Of a DNA stretch of 64,000 bases, positions 8,966 to 19,155 are shown one piece after another (within the stretch, counting starts at the first letter, position 1; each line of letters starts with the position of its first letter). The stretch is from NCBI RefSeq assembly GCF_019464495.1, contig NZ_CP080492.1, positions 2,604,001 to 2,668,000 on the forward strand, written 5' to 3'. The notes under the pieces are model-generated. The model saw only the letters and a list, made by a program, of their open reading frames with translations, searched no databases and was not told the DNA's origin. Position numbers and translations under genes: made by a program. This stretch comes from Leucobacter luti (GTDB lineage Bacteria > Actinomycetota > Actinomycetes > Actinomycetales > Microbacteriaceae).

Positions 8966-10426
8966 TTACGCAGCGAAGTTGTTGCGCAGAATCTGACCGA
9001 GGTTCGCGTCGACGTTCGTCCAGTACTGGAAGAATCGCTCACGGATCTCGGGTACCGTGATCGACTTCGCCTGGCCCCCGAGGACCGCATGGAAGCGCTC
9101 CTTCGATTCGGCGGAGAAGACCTCGCGGTACAGCGTTCCTGGCTGACCGAAATCGTCATCGTCCGAGCGCAGCGTAGCCGCAGCGCGCACGAGTTCGCCG
9201 TCGTTCTCCCAGCTTGCCTCGACCCCGAGCAGCGGGTCGGCCTGCGGGCCGCCTGCTGCGCCGTATGAGTTCGGGGTGTACGTGCGGTGATCCGGTCCGT
9301 TGAACCGGTACTGCATGTTGCCCTCGTGCATGTAGTTGTTCACCTCGGCCGCGTGCGGCTGGTTCACGGGGAGCTGGTTGAAGTTCGTGCCAATGCGGTA
9401 GCGGTGCGCGTCAGCATAGGAGAATACCCGAGCCATCAACATCTTGTCCGGCGAGATCCCGGTGCCGGGCACCTGGTTCGCGGGTGAAAATGCTGCCTGC
9501 TCGATCTCAGCGAAGAAGTTCTGCGGGTTCCGGTTCAGCGTGAACGTGCCGACCTTGATGCGGGGGTAATCCGCCTTTGCCCAGGTCTTCGTGAGGTCAA
9601 ACGGGTTGAAACGGTACGTCTTTGCCTCTTCGTACGGCATGACCTGCACGTAGACGTCCCAGGACGGGAAGTCACCCGTGTCGATCGCGTTGAAGAGATC
9701 CCGACGGTAGTAGTCGGCGTCAGAACCGGCGAGCTTTTCAGCCTCATCGGCCTCGAGGAGCTCCACGCCCTGGTGGGAGATGAAGTGGTACTTCACCCAG
9801 AAGCGCTCGCCTTCAGCGTTGATCCACTGGTAGGTGTGCGAGCCGTAGCCGTTGAGGTGGCGCCAGCTCTTCGAGAGTCCGCGGTCGCCCATGAGGTAGG
9901 TGACCTGGTGAGCGGACTCGGGAGAGAGCGTCCAGAAATCCCACTGCATGTCCGCATCGCGGAGCCCGGAATCACCGAGTCGCTTCTGCGAGTGGATGAA
10001 ATCGGGGAACTTGATGCCATCGCGGATAAAGAACGTCGGTGTGTTGTTGCCGACGATGTCGAGGTTGCCCTCAGAGGTGTAGAAACGCAGCGAGAAGCCT
10101 CGCACATCGCGCCAGGTGTCAGGGGAGCCCTGCTCGCCGGCTACCGAGGAGAACCGGATCAGAGTCTCACTCTTCGCGCCCGGCTGGAACACGGCAGCGC
10201 GGGTGTACTGGGACACATCCTCGGTGACGACGAACTCGCCAAATGCGCCGCCGCCCTTCGCGTGCGGGTTGCGCTCGGGCACACGCTCGCGGTTGAACGA
10301 CGCAAGTTTCTCAACCAGGTAGCGGTCGTGCAGCGCGGTGACGCCGTCGGCGCCTACGGTGAGCGAGTGCTCGTCGCTGGCTACCGGAGTGCCGGTCTGG
10401 GTGGTTGTGGGCTTCTTGTCGGTCAT
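8966..10426 (-). CDS. katA: Monofunctional heme catalase
   Basis: 486 residues from the ATG at 10426, preceded by GAGAGG; a longer frame to 10513 is unlikely. Family features seen: the substrate-side region [20 protein letters not shown], the [10 protein letters not shown] segment, and the heme-ligand motif [12 protein letters not shown] with the proximal Tyr. It is a small-subunit catalase that destroys H2O2. It lies 53 bp downstream of a Fur-family gene on the same strand, the usual peroxide-sensing regulator-catalase pair. Confidence 0.95.
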   Translation of the reverse strand: MTDKKPTTTQTGTPVASDEHSLTVGADGVTALHDRYLVEKLASFNRERVPERNPHAKGGGAFGEFVVTEDVSQYTRAAVFQPGAKSETLIRFSSVAGEQGSPDTWRDVRGFSLRFYTSEGNLDIVGNNTPTFFIRDGIKFPDFIHSQKRLGDSGLRDADMQWDFWTLSPESAHQVTYLMGDRGLSKSWRHLNGYGSHTYQWINAEGERFWVKYHFISHQGVELLEADEAEKLAGSDADYYRRDLFNAIDTGDFPSWDVYVQVMPYEEAKTYRFNPFDLTKTWAKADYPRIKVGTFTLNRNPQNFFAEIEQAAFSPANQVPGTGISPDKMLMARVFSYADAHRYRIGTNFNQLPVNQPHAAEVNNYMHEGNMQYRFNGPDHRTYTPNSYGAAGGPQADPLLGVEASWENDGELVRAAATLRSDDDDFGQPGTLYREVFSAESKERFHAVLGGQAKSITVPEIRERFFQYWTNVDANLGQILRNNFAA

Positions 10427-10479
10427 TATGCCTCTCACTGCTGGGGTCGGGGGTGGGTACATGAAAGATTGGGGCCGGA

Positions 10480-10920
10480 TCACACCGGGGCGTGCTCCGC
10501 ACAGTCTTGGCACAGGCCAATAAACGTCACGTCAGCCGCGTCAATGGTGAAGCCGTGGGTGTTCTCTGGGATCAGGCAGGGAGCCGCGCCAACGACGCAC
10601 GCAACGTCCTCCATGCGACCGCACTCGCGGCAGACGAGGTGGTGGTGGTTATCGCCCACGCGGGCCTCGTATCGGGCGGGTCCACCGTCGTGTGCAATTC
10701 TGCGCGCCAAGCCGGCATCGGTGAGAGCGCCGAGTACGCCGTACACCGCTTGGAGAGAGGTGCCGGGGAGTTCGGTCAGGAGGCGTTCGTAGACCTCGCT
10801 TACCTCAAGGTGCCCACCCTCAGCGAGCAAGTCGAGCGCAGCGCGACGCGTGGCGGTCGAGCGCAGTCCGGCGGCACTGAGGCGCGCCGTCGTTGCGGGG
10901 ATGGGCTGGCGGGGAGTCAC
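10480..10920 (-). CDS. Fur-family transcriptional regulator (FurA/CatR/PerR type)
   Basis: 146 residues with an N-terminal winged helix, the His-rich metal region [10 protein letters not shown] and a second CxxC (CQDC) that completes the structural zinc site. Its place directly upstream of catalase suggests a peroxide sensor that represses katA and itself. The start is GTG at 10920, six bases after a TACGCT -10 (10927-10932), so it appears leaderless. A palindrome at 10939-10955 overlaps the presumed -35 region. Confidence 0.9.
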   Translation of the reverse strand: MTPRQPIPATTARLSAAGLRSTATRRAALDLLAEGGHLEVSEVYERLLTELPGTSLQAVYGVLGALTDAGLARRIAHDGGPARYEARVGDNHHHLVCRECGRMEDVACVVGAAPCLIPENTHGFTIDAADVTFIGLCQDCAEHAPV

Positions 10921-10938
10921 GTTTCAAGCGTATCGTTG

Positions 10939-10955
10939 TTTTGAGTAATTCAAAA
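10939..10955 (-). promoter_or_regulatory. Candidate Fur-family operator, TTTTGA-N5-TCAAAA
   Basis: Perfect 6-bp inverted repeat (10939-10944 and 10950-10955) in an otherwise GC-rich region. It sits just upstream of the TACGCT -10 of the fur-katA operon, well placed for autorepression. That the Fur-family protein binds it is inference. Confidence 0.55.
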
Positions 10956-11077
10956 AAACGGCATTCTCAGCAGCGCGTCTCTGCGCATTGCTAAGCTGAG
11001 GCGTTGTCACAATTTGGCAACGGCGGGAGTTGTGCCCTGGCGGGCGGGCTTCCGTGTAGACCTACTGGAGAGACAAC

Positions 11078-13825
11078 GTGGCGACAGTTCTCGAAAAGCT
11101 CCTTCGCGTCGGCGAAGGCCGCACCCTGAAGAAACTCGAGCGTCAGGCGAAACTCGTCGCCGACCTCGAAGATTCCTTCGCAGAACTCAGCGACGAGGAG
11201 CTGCGCGGCGAGACCGAGGAGTTCCGCAGTCGCCTGGACAAGGGCGAGACCCTTGATGATCTGCTTCCCGAGGCCTTCGCTGCGGTGCGCGAGGCAGCGA
11301 AGCGCACCATTGGGCTGCGTCCGTTCGATGTGCAGGTCATGGGCGGAGCCAACCTTCACCTCGGCAACATCTCCGAAATGAAGACTGGCGAGGGCAAGAC
11401 CCTCGTCGCCACGATGCCCGCGTACCTCAACGCGCTCGCGGGCAAGGGCGTGCACATCGTCACGGTCAACGATTACCTCGCGAGCTACCAGTCGGATCTC
11501 ATGGGCCGCGTGTTCCGCGCACTCGGCATGACGACCGGATGCATTGTTGCGGGCCAGGATCCGCCCCTGCGTCGCGAGCAGTACAACGCAGACATCACAT
11601 ACGGTACGAACAACGAATTCGGCTTCGACTACCTGCGCGACAACATGGCGTCCAGCGCAGAAGAACGCGTGCAGCGCGAGCATTTCTTCGCGGTCATCGA
11701 TGAGGTCGACTCGATCCTGATCGATGAGGCCCGTACGCCACTGATCATCTCCGGCCCAGCCTCCGGAGAAGCGAACCGATGGTTCTCAGAGTTTGCGCGC
11801 ATCGCCCGCAAGCTCACGCCGGGGGTCGACTACGAGGTCGACGAGAAGAAGCGCACCGTTGGTGTGCTTGAGCCCGGTATTGAAAAGGTCGAAGACCACC
11901 TCGGCATCACGAACCTCTACGAGTCGGTGAACACCCCACTGATTTCGTTCCTGAACAACTCGATTAAAGCCAACGCCCTGTTCACGCGCGACAAGGATTA
12001 CGTCGTGCTCAACGGCGAGGTGCTGATCGTCGATGAGCACACCGGGCGTATCCTCGCCGGTCGGCGCTACAACGAGGGAATGCACCAGGCCATTGAGGCG
12101 AAGGAAGGTGTGCAGGTCAAAGCCGAGAACCAGATGCTCGCGACGGTCACCCTGCAGAACTACTTCCGTCTCTACGAGAAGCTCTCCGGTATGACGGGTA
12201 CGGCTGAGACCGAGGCCGGCGAGTTTATGTCGACCTACAAGCTCGGAGTCGTGCCGATCCCGACGAACAAATCGATGCAGCGCAAGGACCAGCCAGACCT
12301 CGTCTACAAAAATGAGGAAGCGAAGTTCGCGCAGGTGGTCAGCGATATCGCTGAGCGCTACGAGAAGGGCCAGCCCGTCCTCGTCGGTACCACCAGCGTC
12401 GAGAAGAGCGAGTACCTTTCGCGTCTGCTCGCCAAAGCTGGTGTGCGCCACGAAGTGCTGAACGCGAAGAACCACGCGCGCGAGGCGGCAATCATCGCAC
12501 AGGCCGGTCGGCTGGGCGCCGTAACCGTCGCCACCAACATGGCCGGTCGCGGTACTGACATCATGCTCGGTGGCAACGCCGAGTTCCTCGCGGTGCAGGA
12601 GATGGCCGCGCGCGGCCTCTCCACCGATGAAGATCCGGACGCCTACGAAGCGGCCTGGGACGACGTATTCGCCGCCGTGAAAGAGACGGTATCTGGCGAG
12701 GCAGACAAGGTCATCGCTGTCGGTGGCCTCTACGTGCTCGGCACCGAACGCCACGAGTCGCGCCGTATCGACAACCAGCTCCGAGGCCGTTCCGGTCGTC
12801 AGGGAGATCCAGGCGAGAGCCGGTTCTACCTGTCGCTCGCGGATGATCTCATGCGCCTGTTCAACTCGGGCGCTGCAGCAGCGCTCATGAACCGCGACGG
12901 ATTCCCCGACGATCTTGCGATCGAGTCGAAGGTGGTCTCACGCGCCATCCAGAGCGCACAGAGCCAGGTTGAGCAGCGCAACGCTGAGATCCGGAAGAAC
13001 GTCCTCAAGTACGATGACGTCCTCGACCGCCAGCGCAAGGCGATCTACGGCGACCGCCAGCAGATCCTTGACGGGGAAGAGATCGAACCCCGCATTGAGG
13101 CCTTCCGCGAGCAGACGATCGACGCAATCCTCGACTCACACGGCCGCGATGGCGAGTGGGACTTCGACGCGCTCTGGAGTGATCTTCGCCAGGTCTACCC
13201 GGTCGGCATCACCGTGGATGAACTCCTCGCCGAGGCCGGCAGCAGCCGCGTCGACAAGGACTTCCTCCGCCGCGAGATCCTCTCCGACGCGGTCGTGGCG
13301 TATGAGAACCGCGAGAAGGCTCTGGGAAGCGAAGCGATGCGCGAGCTTGAGCGCCGCGTCGTGCTCGCCACGATCGACCGACGCTGGCGCGATCATCTGT
13401 ACGAGATGGAATACCTCAAGGAGGGCATCGGCCTGCGCGCGATGGCGCAGCGCGATCCGCTCGTTGAGTACCAGCGCGAGGGATACACCATGTTTGAGGG
13501 CATGATGGGGCAGATCAAGGAAGAGTCCATGGGGCTGCTCTACAACCTCGAAGTCAAGGTCCGTGAGGAGCCGGGACACGAGGGCCACGTGCACCTGGAA
13601 GGTGGCGGGCTCGATGAGCAGCAGTCGCCCGACCAGACCAAGCTTTCCTACAGCGCCCCCGACGAGGACGGTGCCCCGGCCGTATCCGGTGCTCCGGATC
13701 CAGCAGCCAAGGCTGCCGCACGGAAGGCTGCAGCTCAGCCGGCCGAGCGTGGTGCATTTGGCCAGCAGGTGCCTGCCGGCGATGCGAACAACCGCGCAGA
13801 GCGCCGGGCAAACAAGAAGAAGTAG
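11078..13825 (+). CDS. secA: Preprotein translocase ATPase SecA
   Basis: 915 residues from GTG 11078, with GGAGAGA upstream. Motor motifs: Walker A MKTGEGKT (about 100), VITVNDYLA-like motif Ia, the DEAD-like [16 protein letters not shown], and [14 protein letters not shown] in the second motor domain. A PPXD region and helical scaffold follow. SecA drives protein export through SecYEG. The C-terminus ends [10 protein letters not shown] without the zinc-binding SecB site, as expected where SecB is absent. The length fits SecA1. Confidence 0.97.
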   Translation: MATVLEKLLRVGEGRTLKKLERQAKLVADLEDSFAELSDEELRGETEEFRSRLDKGETLDDLLPEAFAAVREAAKRTIGLRPFDVQVMGGANLHLGNISEMKTGEGKTLVATMPAYLNALAGKGVHIVTVNDYLASYQSDLMGRVFRALGMTTGCIVAGQDPPLRREQYNADITYGTNNEFGFDYLRDNMASSAEERVQREHFFAVIDEVDSILIDEARTPLIISGPASGEANRWFSEFARIARKLTPGVDYEVDEKKRTVGVLEPGIEKVEDHLGITNLYESVNTPLISFLNNSIKANALFTRDKDYVVLNGEVLIVDEHTGRILAGRRYNEGMHQAIEAKEGVQVKAENQMLATVTLQNYFRLYEKLSGMTGTAETEAGEFMSTYKLGVVPIPTNKSMQRKDQPDLVYKNEEAKFAQVVSDIAERYEKGQPVLVGTTSVEKSEYLSRLLAKAGVRHEVLNAKNHAREAAIIAQAGRLGAVTVATNMAGRGTDIMLGGNAEFLAVQEMAARGLSTDEDPDAYEAAWDDVFAAVKETVSGEADKVIAVGGLYVLGTERHESRRIDNQLRGRSGRQGDPGESRFYLSLADDLMRLFNSGAAAALMNRDGFPDDLAIESKVVSRAIQSAQSQVEQRNAEIRKNVLKYDDVLDRQRKAIYGDRQQILDGEEIEPRIEAFREQTIDAILDSHGRDGEWDFDALWSDLRQVYPVGITVDELLAEAGSSRVDKDFLRREILSDAVVAYENREKALGSEAMRELERRVVLATIDRRWRDHLYEMEYLKEGIGLRAMAQRDPLVEYQREGYTMFEGMMGQIKEESMGLLYNLEVKVREEPGHEGHVHLEGGGLDEQQSPDQTKLSYSAPDEDGAPAVSGAPDPAAKAAARKAAAQPAERGAFGQQVPAGDANNRAERRANKKK

Positions 13826-13884
13826 GGCGTTCCGCCCACACCGAACCGTGATCCGCAACTGCGGACCGACTGGGAGATAGACCT

Positions 13885-14841
13885 ATGGCAAGCGAGAGCA
13901 ACAGCCGCCCGACGAAGAATGAGCGCCGCAGCCAGGCGCGCGAGCAGGCTCGTCAGGCGCGCGAGCAGGAGAAGAAGCGGGAAAAGCGGAACCGCATGTT
14001 CCTGCAGGGCGGCATCGTCATTGGCGTGCTCGCGATCCTCGGGATCGTCGCCCTCGTGCTGACGCAGACCATGAAGCCTGCGGGCCCCGGCCCGGAAAAC
14101 ATGGCCTCGGGTGGTGTCGTCTTCACGAAGGATTTGAAAGTCGTTCCGAGCACGGCCCTCGCGTCGGGTGCTGAGCGCAAGGCGCGCGAAGTCAACCGCG
14201 AAGAACTGCCGCTCGACGTCACCGTGTACGTCGACTACATGTGCCCCGCCTGTGGCGCATTTGAGCAGCAGTACGGCACGATGCTCGAGAACTACGTGGG
14301 CGCCGGAGACATTGAACTCGAGGTGTACCCGCTGAACTTCCTCGACAGCGCCTCGCTCGGAGCGAAGTACTCCACCCGTGCAGCCAACCTGTTCTCGTGC
14401 GTCGTGGAGGAGCAGCCCGACAAGGCATTTGCGCTTCACAACAGCTTGCTGAGCGCCGAGGTGCAGCCGTCCGAGGGCACCACAGGGCTCACGGATGATC
14501 AGCTCCTCGACCAGGCCAAGGCCGTGGGAGTTGAGTTGACCACCGAACTGCGTCAGTGCGTGAAGGATGTGCGCTTTGGCAACTTCATCTCCTCGAACTA
14601 CAAGTCCGCCAGTGAGAACGGCGTGCTCGGCCTCGCAAAGGGCGCGCAGTTGCTGAGCTCGGACGGCGCGACCCCGCAGCCTGCCGGCGAGCCGCAGCGT
14701 CTCGTCTCCACGCCGACCGTGATCGTCAACGGCCAGCAGTGGAACCAGACGCGCGACGGAGACCTCGAATCGTACCTCCTCAAGGTGAAGGGCGAGTTCG
14801 AACAGCCAAGCAAGGATGCAGACGCCGAAAAGTCTGAGTAG
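13885..14841 (+). CDS. Membrane-anchored DsbA-like thioredoxin-fold protein
   Basis: 318 residues. A cytosolic, strongly charged N-terminus (Arg/Lys/Glu/Gln, likely helical) is followed by one TM helix (about 40-62) and an extracytoplasmic thioredoxin_4 domain with the active site YMCPACGAF and the cis-Pro region STPTVIVNG. This predicts a thiol oxidoreductase acting on exported proteins. GAGATAG precedes the ATG. It follows secA by 59 bp in the same direction, which fits a role with secreted proteins. Confidence 0.88.
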   Translation: MASESNSRPTKNERRSQAREQARQAREQEKKREKRNRMFLQGGIVIGVLAILGIVALVLTQTMKPAGPGPENMASGGVVFTKDLKVVPSTALASGAERKAREVNREELPLDVTVYVDYMCPACGAFEQQYGTMLENYVGAGDIELEVYPLNFLDSASLGAKYSTRAANLFSCVVEEQPDKAFALHNSLLSAEVQPSEGTTGLTDDQLLDQAKAVGVELTTELRQCVKDVRFGNFISSNYKSASENGVLGLAKGAQLLSSDGATPQPAGEPQRLVSTPTVIVNGQQWNQTRDGDLESYLLKVKGEFEQPSKDADAEKSE

Positions 14842-14848
14842 AATACTG

Positions 14849-14872
14849 GGGGCGGTCCCGCGCGGCCGCCCC
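14849..14872 (+). terminator. GC hairpin between the DsbA-like gene and tRNA-Thr
   Basis: GGGGCGG (14849-14855) pairs with CCGCCCC (14866-14872) across a 10-nt loop. There is no T tract; it could be a terminator or a tRNA processing leader. Confidence 0.35.
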
Positions 14873-14875
14873 TGT

Positions 14876-14951
14876 GCCGCCTTAGCTCATCTGGTAGAGC
14901 AGCGCCCTTGTAAAGCGCAGGTGATCGGTTCGAGTCCGATAGGCGGCTCCA
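14876..14951 (+). tRNA. tRNA-Thr (anticodon TGT)
   Basis: Cloverleaf: acceptor GCCGCCT pairs with AGGCGGC, D arm GCTC/GAGC, anticodon loop CTTGTAA with TGT at positions 34-36, T arm ATCGG-TTCGAGT-CCGAT, discriminator T, and CCA encoded in the genome. The last anticodon-stem pair is a C-A mismatch. Confidence 0.95.
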
Positions 14952-14963
14952 CATCACAGGTAC

Positions 14964-14987
14964 ACGCCCCCACTTCGGTGGGGGCGT
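14964..14987 (+). terminator. Rho-independent terminator after tRNA-Thr
   Basis: A perfect 10-bp stem, ACGCCCCCAC/GTGGGGGCGT, with a TTCG tetraloop, followed by TTCCTGTTT. Confidence 0.85.
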
Positions 14988-15139
14988 TTCCTGTTTCTCC
15001 TCTGGCCCTGCTCCGTTCAGCGCAGGCTGCGGCGGTACTGAGGAGACTTCGCGCCGTCCTGGCGCTCTGCAGCCGGATCTCGCTCTGCAGCACCACACGC
15101 GCGTCCAGCGCATCTCGCGCGGGCGGGTAGGGTGAGTGG

Positions 15140-16102
15140 GTGAGTCGCACAGGATCTTTCCCCGTATGGGCCGCGCTCGTCGGTTCCGGCCTTGCCGGTG
15201 TCCTGGTCGCGCTGCAGTCCCGCATCAATGGCGGCCTGAGCCAAGAACTCGGCAATGGATACGTCACCGCCGCAGTCTCGTTCAGCATCGGACTCGTGAT
15301 CATGAGTCTCGTCATGCTGCTTTCGCGTGCCGGACGAGTGGGCTTCACCCGGTTGAAGACTGAGCTGCGGGCCGGACGTCTCCCGTACTGGACTCTATTT
15401 GGCGGAGCCGGTGGTGCGTTTTTCGTGCTGAGTCAGGGACTGGTGGCTCCGCTGACAGGCCTTGCGCTCTTTACGGTCGGGATTGTCGCTGGCCAGGTGC
15501 TCGGCGGCCTCGTGCTGGATCGTGTCGGGCTCGGGCCAGGCGGTCGGATTGATCCAACGCCCCCGCGAATTGTCGGGACAGCGCTTGCGGTCATTGCGGT
15601 CGCGCTGTCAGTCGGCATGGGGGCTGGGGACCCGAAAGTGCTGTGGCTTGTGGTGTTCCCCGTGCTCGTTGGCGTCTGTGTTTCTGGACAGTCGATGGTG
15701 AACGGCCTCGTGCGTGCAGCATCGCACAGCGCGATCACTTCCACGTTCATCAACTTCGTCGTCGGCACTACGATTCTGGTGCTGATCGCGTGCGTATCCG
15801 TGGCGGTTTCGGGCTGGCCGCAGACGTGGCCATCGGCGCCGTTCTACTATATTGGCGGCTTCGTTGGCACGATCTTCATCGCGGTCGCAGCAATGCTCGT
15901 GCGCACGGCCGGCGTGCTGTTGCTCAGCATGTCGAATGTCGCCGGTCAGCTCATTGCGGCCGTGGCGTTTGAGGCTGGCGTGCCGCTCGCGGGTGGCCTC
16001 ACCCAGGGCATGATCGCGGGTACGGCGGTCGCCCTGCTCGCCGTGGCGATCGCTGCGCTTCCCTGGCGGGGTCGCGCGAGTGGGGGCACTACAGGGCGCT
16101 GA
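15140..16102 (+). CDS. DMT-superfamily transporter, YdcZ (DUF606) type
   Basis: 320 residues with about ten hydrophobic helices in two related halves: the first opens with WAALVGSGLAGVLVALQSRING, the second repeats the pattern around QSMVNGLVRAASHS. This is the YdcZ/DUF606 five-plus-five arrangement; the substrate is unknown. The start is GTG 15140, six bases after TAGGGT (15128-15133), so it looks leaderless. The following nitroreductase gene is convergent. Confidence 0.85.
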   Translation: MSRTGSFPVWAALVGSGLAGVLVALQSRINGGLSQELGNGYVTAAVSFSIGLVIMSLVMLLSRAGRVGFTRLKTELRAGRLPYWTLFGGAGGAFFVLSQGLVAPLTGLALFTVGIVAGQVLGGLVLDRVGLGPGGRIDPTPPRIVGTALAVIAVALSVGMGAGDPKVLWLVVFPVLVGVCVSGQSMVNGLVRAASHSAITSTFINFVVGTTILVLIACVSVAVSGWPQTWPSAPFYYIGGFVGTIFIAVAAMLVRTAGVLLLSMSNVAGQLIAAVAFEAGVPLAGGLTQGMIAGTAVALLAVAIAALPWRGRASGGTTGR

Positions 16103-16652
16103 GGTGCCGGGCGGGGTCGAGGGGCGAGCGAGGCTTGTGTTTCCGATCTCGATCCGGAATCCCGCCGACGTAGAGCCACCCCAGCAGGTACTCGTTCGCA
16201 CCGAGCTCATGCGCTGCGTGCACGGGTTCCGAACGGGTGAGTGGTCCGGTGCGCCAGATCACACCCCAGCCGGCCTCGTGCAGGAGGAGCCCGAGCGCAT
16301 GGGCGACCCCGCTCGCCACAGCCTCTTGCTCCCATACGGGCACCTTGTGGTTGAGTCGAGGCGACACGACGATTGCGAGGACGAGGGGCGCGCGCGTCGC
16401 CTTTGAGCGGTACTTCTCACGTTTCTCGCCGGCAGCTGCGGCGAGCCCCTCGCCGAGCCGGAGCCGGGCGTCGCCGCGCAGCTCGATGATGCGCCAGGGG
16501 CGCAGCCCGGAGTGATCGGCGATGCTCGACATCACGCTGAGCAGTTCCGCGAGCTCGGCGTGGTTCGGAGCCTCGTCAGTCACCTTTGAGTGTGATCGCC
16601 GATCCCGCAGCGCCGCCAGCGCCGGGGCGGTCCTCTCTGGGTGTTCGTTCAT
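16089..16652 (-). CDS. Nitroreductase family protein (YdjA-like)
   Basis: 187 residues in the small nitroreductase fold: an N-terminal RRSHSKVTDE FMN-contact motif, SGLRPWRIIEL in the middle, and a C-terminal GWLYVGGIP strand. It is predicted to bind FMN and reduce nitro compounds or quinones with NAD(P)H; the real substrate is unknown. Its ATG overlaps the msrB stop (16649-16652), so the two are co-translated. Pairing with MsrB suggests an oxidative-stress role (inference). Confidence 0.88.
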   Translation of the reverse strand: MNEHPERTAPALAALRDRRSHSKVTDEAPNHAELAELLSVMSSIADHSGLRPWRIIELRGDARLRLGEGLAAAAGEKREKYRSKATRAPLVLAIVVSPRLNHKVPVWEQEAVASGVAHALGLLLHEAGWGVIWRTGPLTRSEPVHAAHELGANEYLLGWLYVGGIPDRDRKHKPRSPLDPARHLSAL

Positions 16653-17089
16653 GCGTCCCGCTCGGGCTGCGCGCCCGGTTCGAAGCTGAGGGCGAGCGAG
16701 TTCATGCAGTAGCGATCCCCGGTCGGAGTGCCGAACCCGTCTGGGAACACGTGCCCGAGATGCGAGCCGCAGTCGGCACAGCGCACTTCAGTGCGCGTCA
16801 TGCCCAGGCTGTGGTCTTCGATCAGCTCGACCGCGCCGGGGCGAACACTCTCGTAGAAGCTGGGCCAGCCGCAGCCGGAATCGAATTTGGTGCCGGCGAT
16901 AAAGAGCTCATTGCCGCAGGCGCGGCAGCGGTAGAGGCCGTCGCGCTCCTCGTTGAGGAGCTCGCCGGTGCCCGCGCGCTCGGTGGCGGCTTCGCGCAAA
17001 ATTGCGTATTCCTCGGCACCAAGACGCTCTCGCCATTCGCTTTCGGTGAGCTGAACTGGGTACTCGGGTGAATCGCTGGGCTTACTCAC
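16649..17089 (-). CDS. msrB: Peptide methionine-(R)-S-oxide reductase MsrB
   Basis: 146 residues with all MsrB landmarks: two zinc CxxC pairs (CRAC and CADC), GCGWPSFYE, the HLGHVFPDG loop, and the catalytic Cys in GDRYCMNSLAL. It reduces the R isomer of methionine sulfoxide in proteins using thioredoxin. It is first gene of a two-gene unit with the nitroreductase and is divergent from the SLH gene. Confidence 0.95.
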   Translation of the reverse strand: MSKPSDSPEYPVQLTESEWRERLGAEEYAILREAATERAGTGELLNEERDGLYRCRACGNELFIAGTKFDSGCGWPSFYESVRPGAVELIEDHSLGMTRTEVRCADCGSHLGHVFPDGFGTPTGDRYCMNSLALSFEPGAQPERDA

Positions 17090-17254
17090 TGTTGCGCCTC
17101 CCCGGGCATGTACTATAGGCCCGCTGGCCTACTTACTCTTCAGTCTACGACGCTTCCACACTGATGGGACGTATGCACAGGCCGCTCACCGGAACCGAGA
17201 ATCGCGGTTCGACTTGCAACATCCGATGATATTCGTCAGACTTATCGACGGTGC

Positions 17255-17273
17255 CGAGGTTAGGCACACCTCA
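17255..17273 (+). promoter_or_regulatory. DtxR/IdeR iron box upstream of the SLH gene
   Basis: The 19-bp site CGAGGTTAGGCACACCTCA matches the known DtxR/IdeR/DmdR1 consensus TTAGGTTAGGCTAACCTAA at 14 of 19 positions. It lies 70 bp before the SLH-gene start. A second site with the same score is at 24811, and a DtxR-type repressor is encoded at 51039. Regulation by iron is inference from these facts. Confidence 0.65.
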
Positions 17274-17342
17274 CTTCGATCCGATGAGCGCCTTCACTGC
17301 CCGTGAGTCGGCCACCCCGACGAGAAAAGGACTGCAATCGTC

Positions 17343-19136
17343 ATGACTGCTTACACGAGCTGGCGGAGGCGTTCCGCCTCAGTGCTGGCAACCACCACAG
17401 CGGTGCTCCTCGCCGTGAGCGGCGCGCTGATGGCACCCGCAATTGCGAACGCCGACGAGCCCATCGCGCCGACTCTGACGGTGGAACCGAACGTCGACCT
17501 GAACCGCGAGGGTGCCACGGTCACGATCACGGGCACGGGCTACAACCCCAATCAGCCGATCTACGTCACCACATGTGCGGATACGGCGTTGGAAAATCTG
17601 AACTTTGCCTACATCAACAATGGGTGCACCACTGGCGCGAAGCAGATCGCCCTGGGGGCAACTCCGTCGCCGCGCGCGGACGCGTTCCAAGCCGATGGCT
17701 CGTTCGTCACCACGCTCCCTGTTTCACCGAAGGCGGGCGCGGAAGTGACTTCCGTCTTTACGATCGCGAACCACACCGCCATGACAGACCGTACCCAGGA
17801 CGCGAAAGCGGTTCTCAACTTCGCTCCCGAGGTGGTACCGTCTGGCGTCTCGCCCTCGGTGACCGCAGCTGCGACCACTGGTCTGACGGTCACGACACAA
17901 CTCACTGGTGTGACAGGAACCAACGGAGCCTATGTTGCCGTCATCGAAGCTGGCACATCAGGCGAGATCGACCAGGAACACATGGGTATCGGTTTTCAGT
18001 GGGTCAAGCCCACTGATTTGACCAACGGTGCTGGGGCAAGCGTCATCACCATCGACGCAGCTGATCTCGATCGCACGAAGAGCTACGAGGTGCTCGTGTG
18101 GAAGGGGCACTCGATGCCCGACACTGAGACCACGCTGGGGCTCGCAGCTTTGGCCGTTTCTGGCGCCCAGTGGGACGCGGTGTTCCCCACTGTGGTTGAT
18201 CCGAAGCCGGAACTCACGGCGACGGCAACCGCGAAGCTCGCTTCCAGCCTGGTCGTGCAGGCCCAGTTGAAGAACATTGATTCGCCTACGGGTGCCTATG
18301 TGTCAATCATTGAAGCCGGAACGGCGGCCGAGCTGTCACGCACGAACCAGGGCCTTGGCGCTGTGTGGGTTCAGCCAGGCCAATTCGACAATGGATCCGC
18401 CACCGTTGACGTTGTAGTGCCGAAGAAGGCGCTGGACCGCACCAAGCAGTACGAGGCCGTTTCCTGGAAGGGTCACACGAATCCCGAGCTCGAGTCGCTC
18501 TACGGAATCGCCGAGCTGACGATCCCGGCTGCAACCTGGGACGCAGTCATGCAGGAAACGCCATTTACCGACGTGAAGAAGGGCCAGGATTTCTACTCTG
18601 AAATCTCCTGGATGTTCAACAACGGAATCACGACGGGCGTCGCGCAGAGTGACGGAACCGTGAAGTACGAGCCGAAGTGGAAGATCTCCCGCGAAGCTGT
18701 CGCCGCGTTCATGTACCGCCAGTATGGTGACCCCAAGTTCAAAGCACCGTCTACGAGCCCGTTCGCTGACGTGCAGAAGAGCGACCCCTTCTACAAGGAG
18801 ATTGCCTGGATGGCCGCGGAGGGAATCTCCACGGGAGTGAACGCGCCGGGCGGAAAAGTGAACTTCCAGCCGAAGGCGAAGATCACCCGTGAAGCGATGG
18901 CTGCGTTCATGTACCGCGTCGACGACAGCGTGAAGCCTGCGGCGCCAAAGGTATCGCCTTTCGCGGACATGACTCCGAATAGCAAGTTCTACAAGGAAAT
19001 CGCCTGGATGCACTCAACCGGCCTGTCGACTGGTGTGAAGCAGACAACGGGGAAGGCGAAGTACGAACCGAAGTGGCAAATCTCGCGAGAGGCTACGGCT
19101 GCCTTCCTCGCGCGGCACGACGCCATGGCGAAGTAG
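17343..19136 (+). CDS. Secreted SLH-domain surface protein of the heme locus
   Basis: 597 residues. A signal peptide (about 1-38, ending AIANA) is followed by a neocarzinostatin-like Ig domain (about 42-165: VTITGTGY, a Cys pair, DRTQDAKAVL) typical of HtaA-associated proteins, then two copies of a ~110-residue domain (about 170-282 and 287-401; hallmarks GAYV..IEAGT, LDRTK.YE, WKGH, WDAV). Three SLH repeats fill 405-597 (FADV/FTDV, FYKEIAWM, TGV, ISREA). SLH repeats bind pyruvylated wall polymers. The iron box at 17255 and the HtaA gene downstream suggest a wall-bound helper in heme capture. Its own ligand is unknown. Confidence 0.85.
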   Translation: MTAYTSWRRRSASVLATTTAVLLAVSGALMAPAIANADEPIAPTLTVEPNVDLNREGATVTITGTGYNPNQPIYVTTCADTALENLNFAYINNGCTTGAKQIALGATPSPRADAFQADGSFVTTLPVSPKAGAEVTSVFTIANHTAMTDRTQDAKAVLNFAPEVVPSGVSPSVTAAATTGLTVTTQLTGVTGTNGAYVAVIEAGTSGEIDQEHMGIGFQWVKPTDLTNGAGASVITIDAADLDRTKSYEVLVWKGHSMPDTETTLGLAALAVSGAQWDAVFPTVVDPKPELTATATAKLASSLVVQAQLKNIDSPTGAYVSIIEAGTAAELSRTNQGLGAVWVQPGQFDNGSATVDVVVPKKALDRTKQYEAVSWKGHTNPELESLYGIAELTIPAATWDAVMQETPFTDVKKGQDFYSEISWMFNNGITTGVAQSDGTVKYEPKWKISREAVAAFMYRQYGDPKFKAPSTSPFADVQKSDPFYKEIAWMAAEGISTGVNAPGGKVNFQPKAKITREAMAAFMYRVDDSVKPAAPKVSPFADMTPNSKFYKEIAWMHSTGLSTGVKQTTGKAKYEPKWQISREATAAFLARHDAMAK

Positions 19137-19155
19137 TAGACCTGTGCCGGTGGCC

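Noticed and set aside
11786-12754. 322-codon open frame antisense to secA
   Set aside because: Shadow of a highly conserved gene; composition (His/Val/Asp-rich) and absence of motifs do not suggest a protein.
14876-14951. tRNA-Thr as an integration site
   Set aside because: No copy of its 3' end was found downstream and ordinary genes follow.
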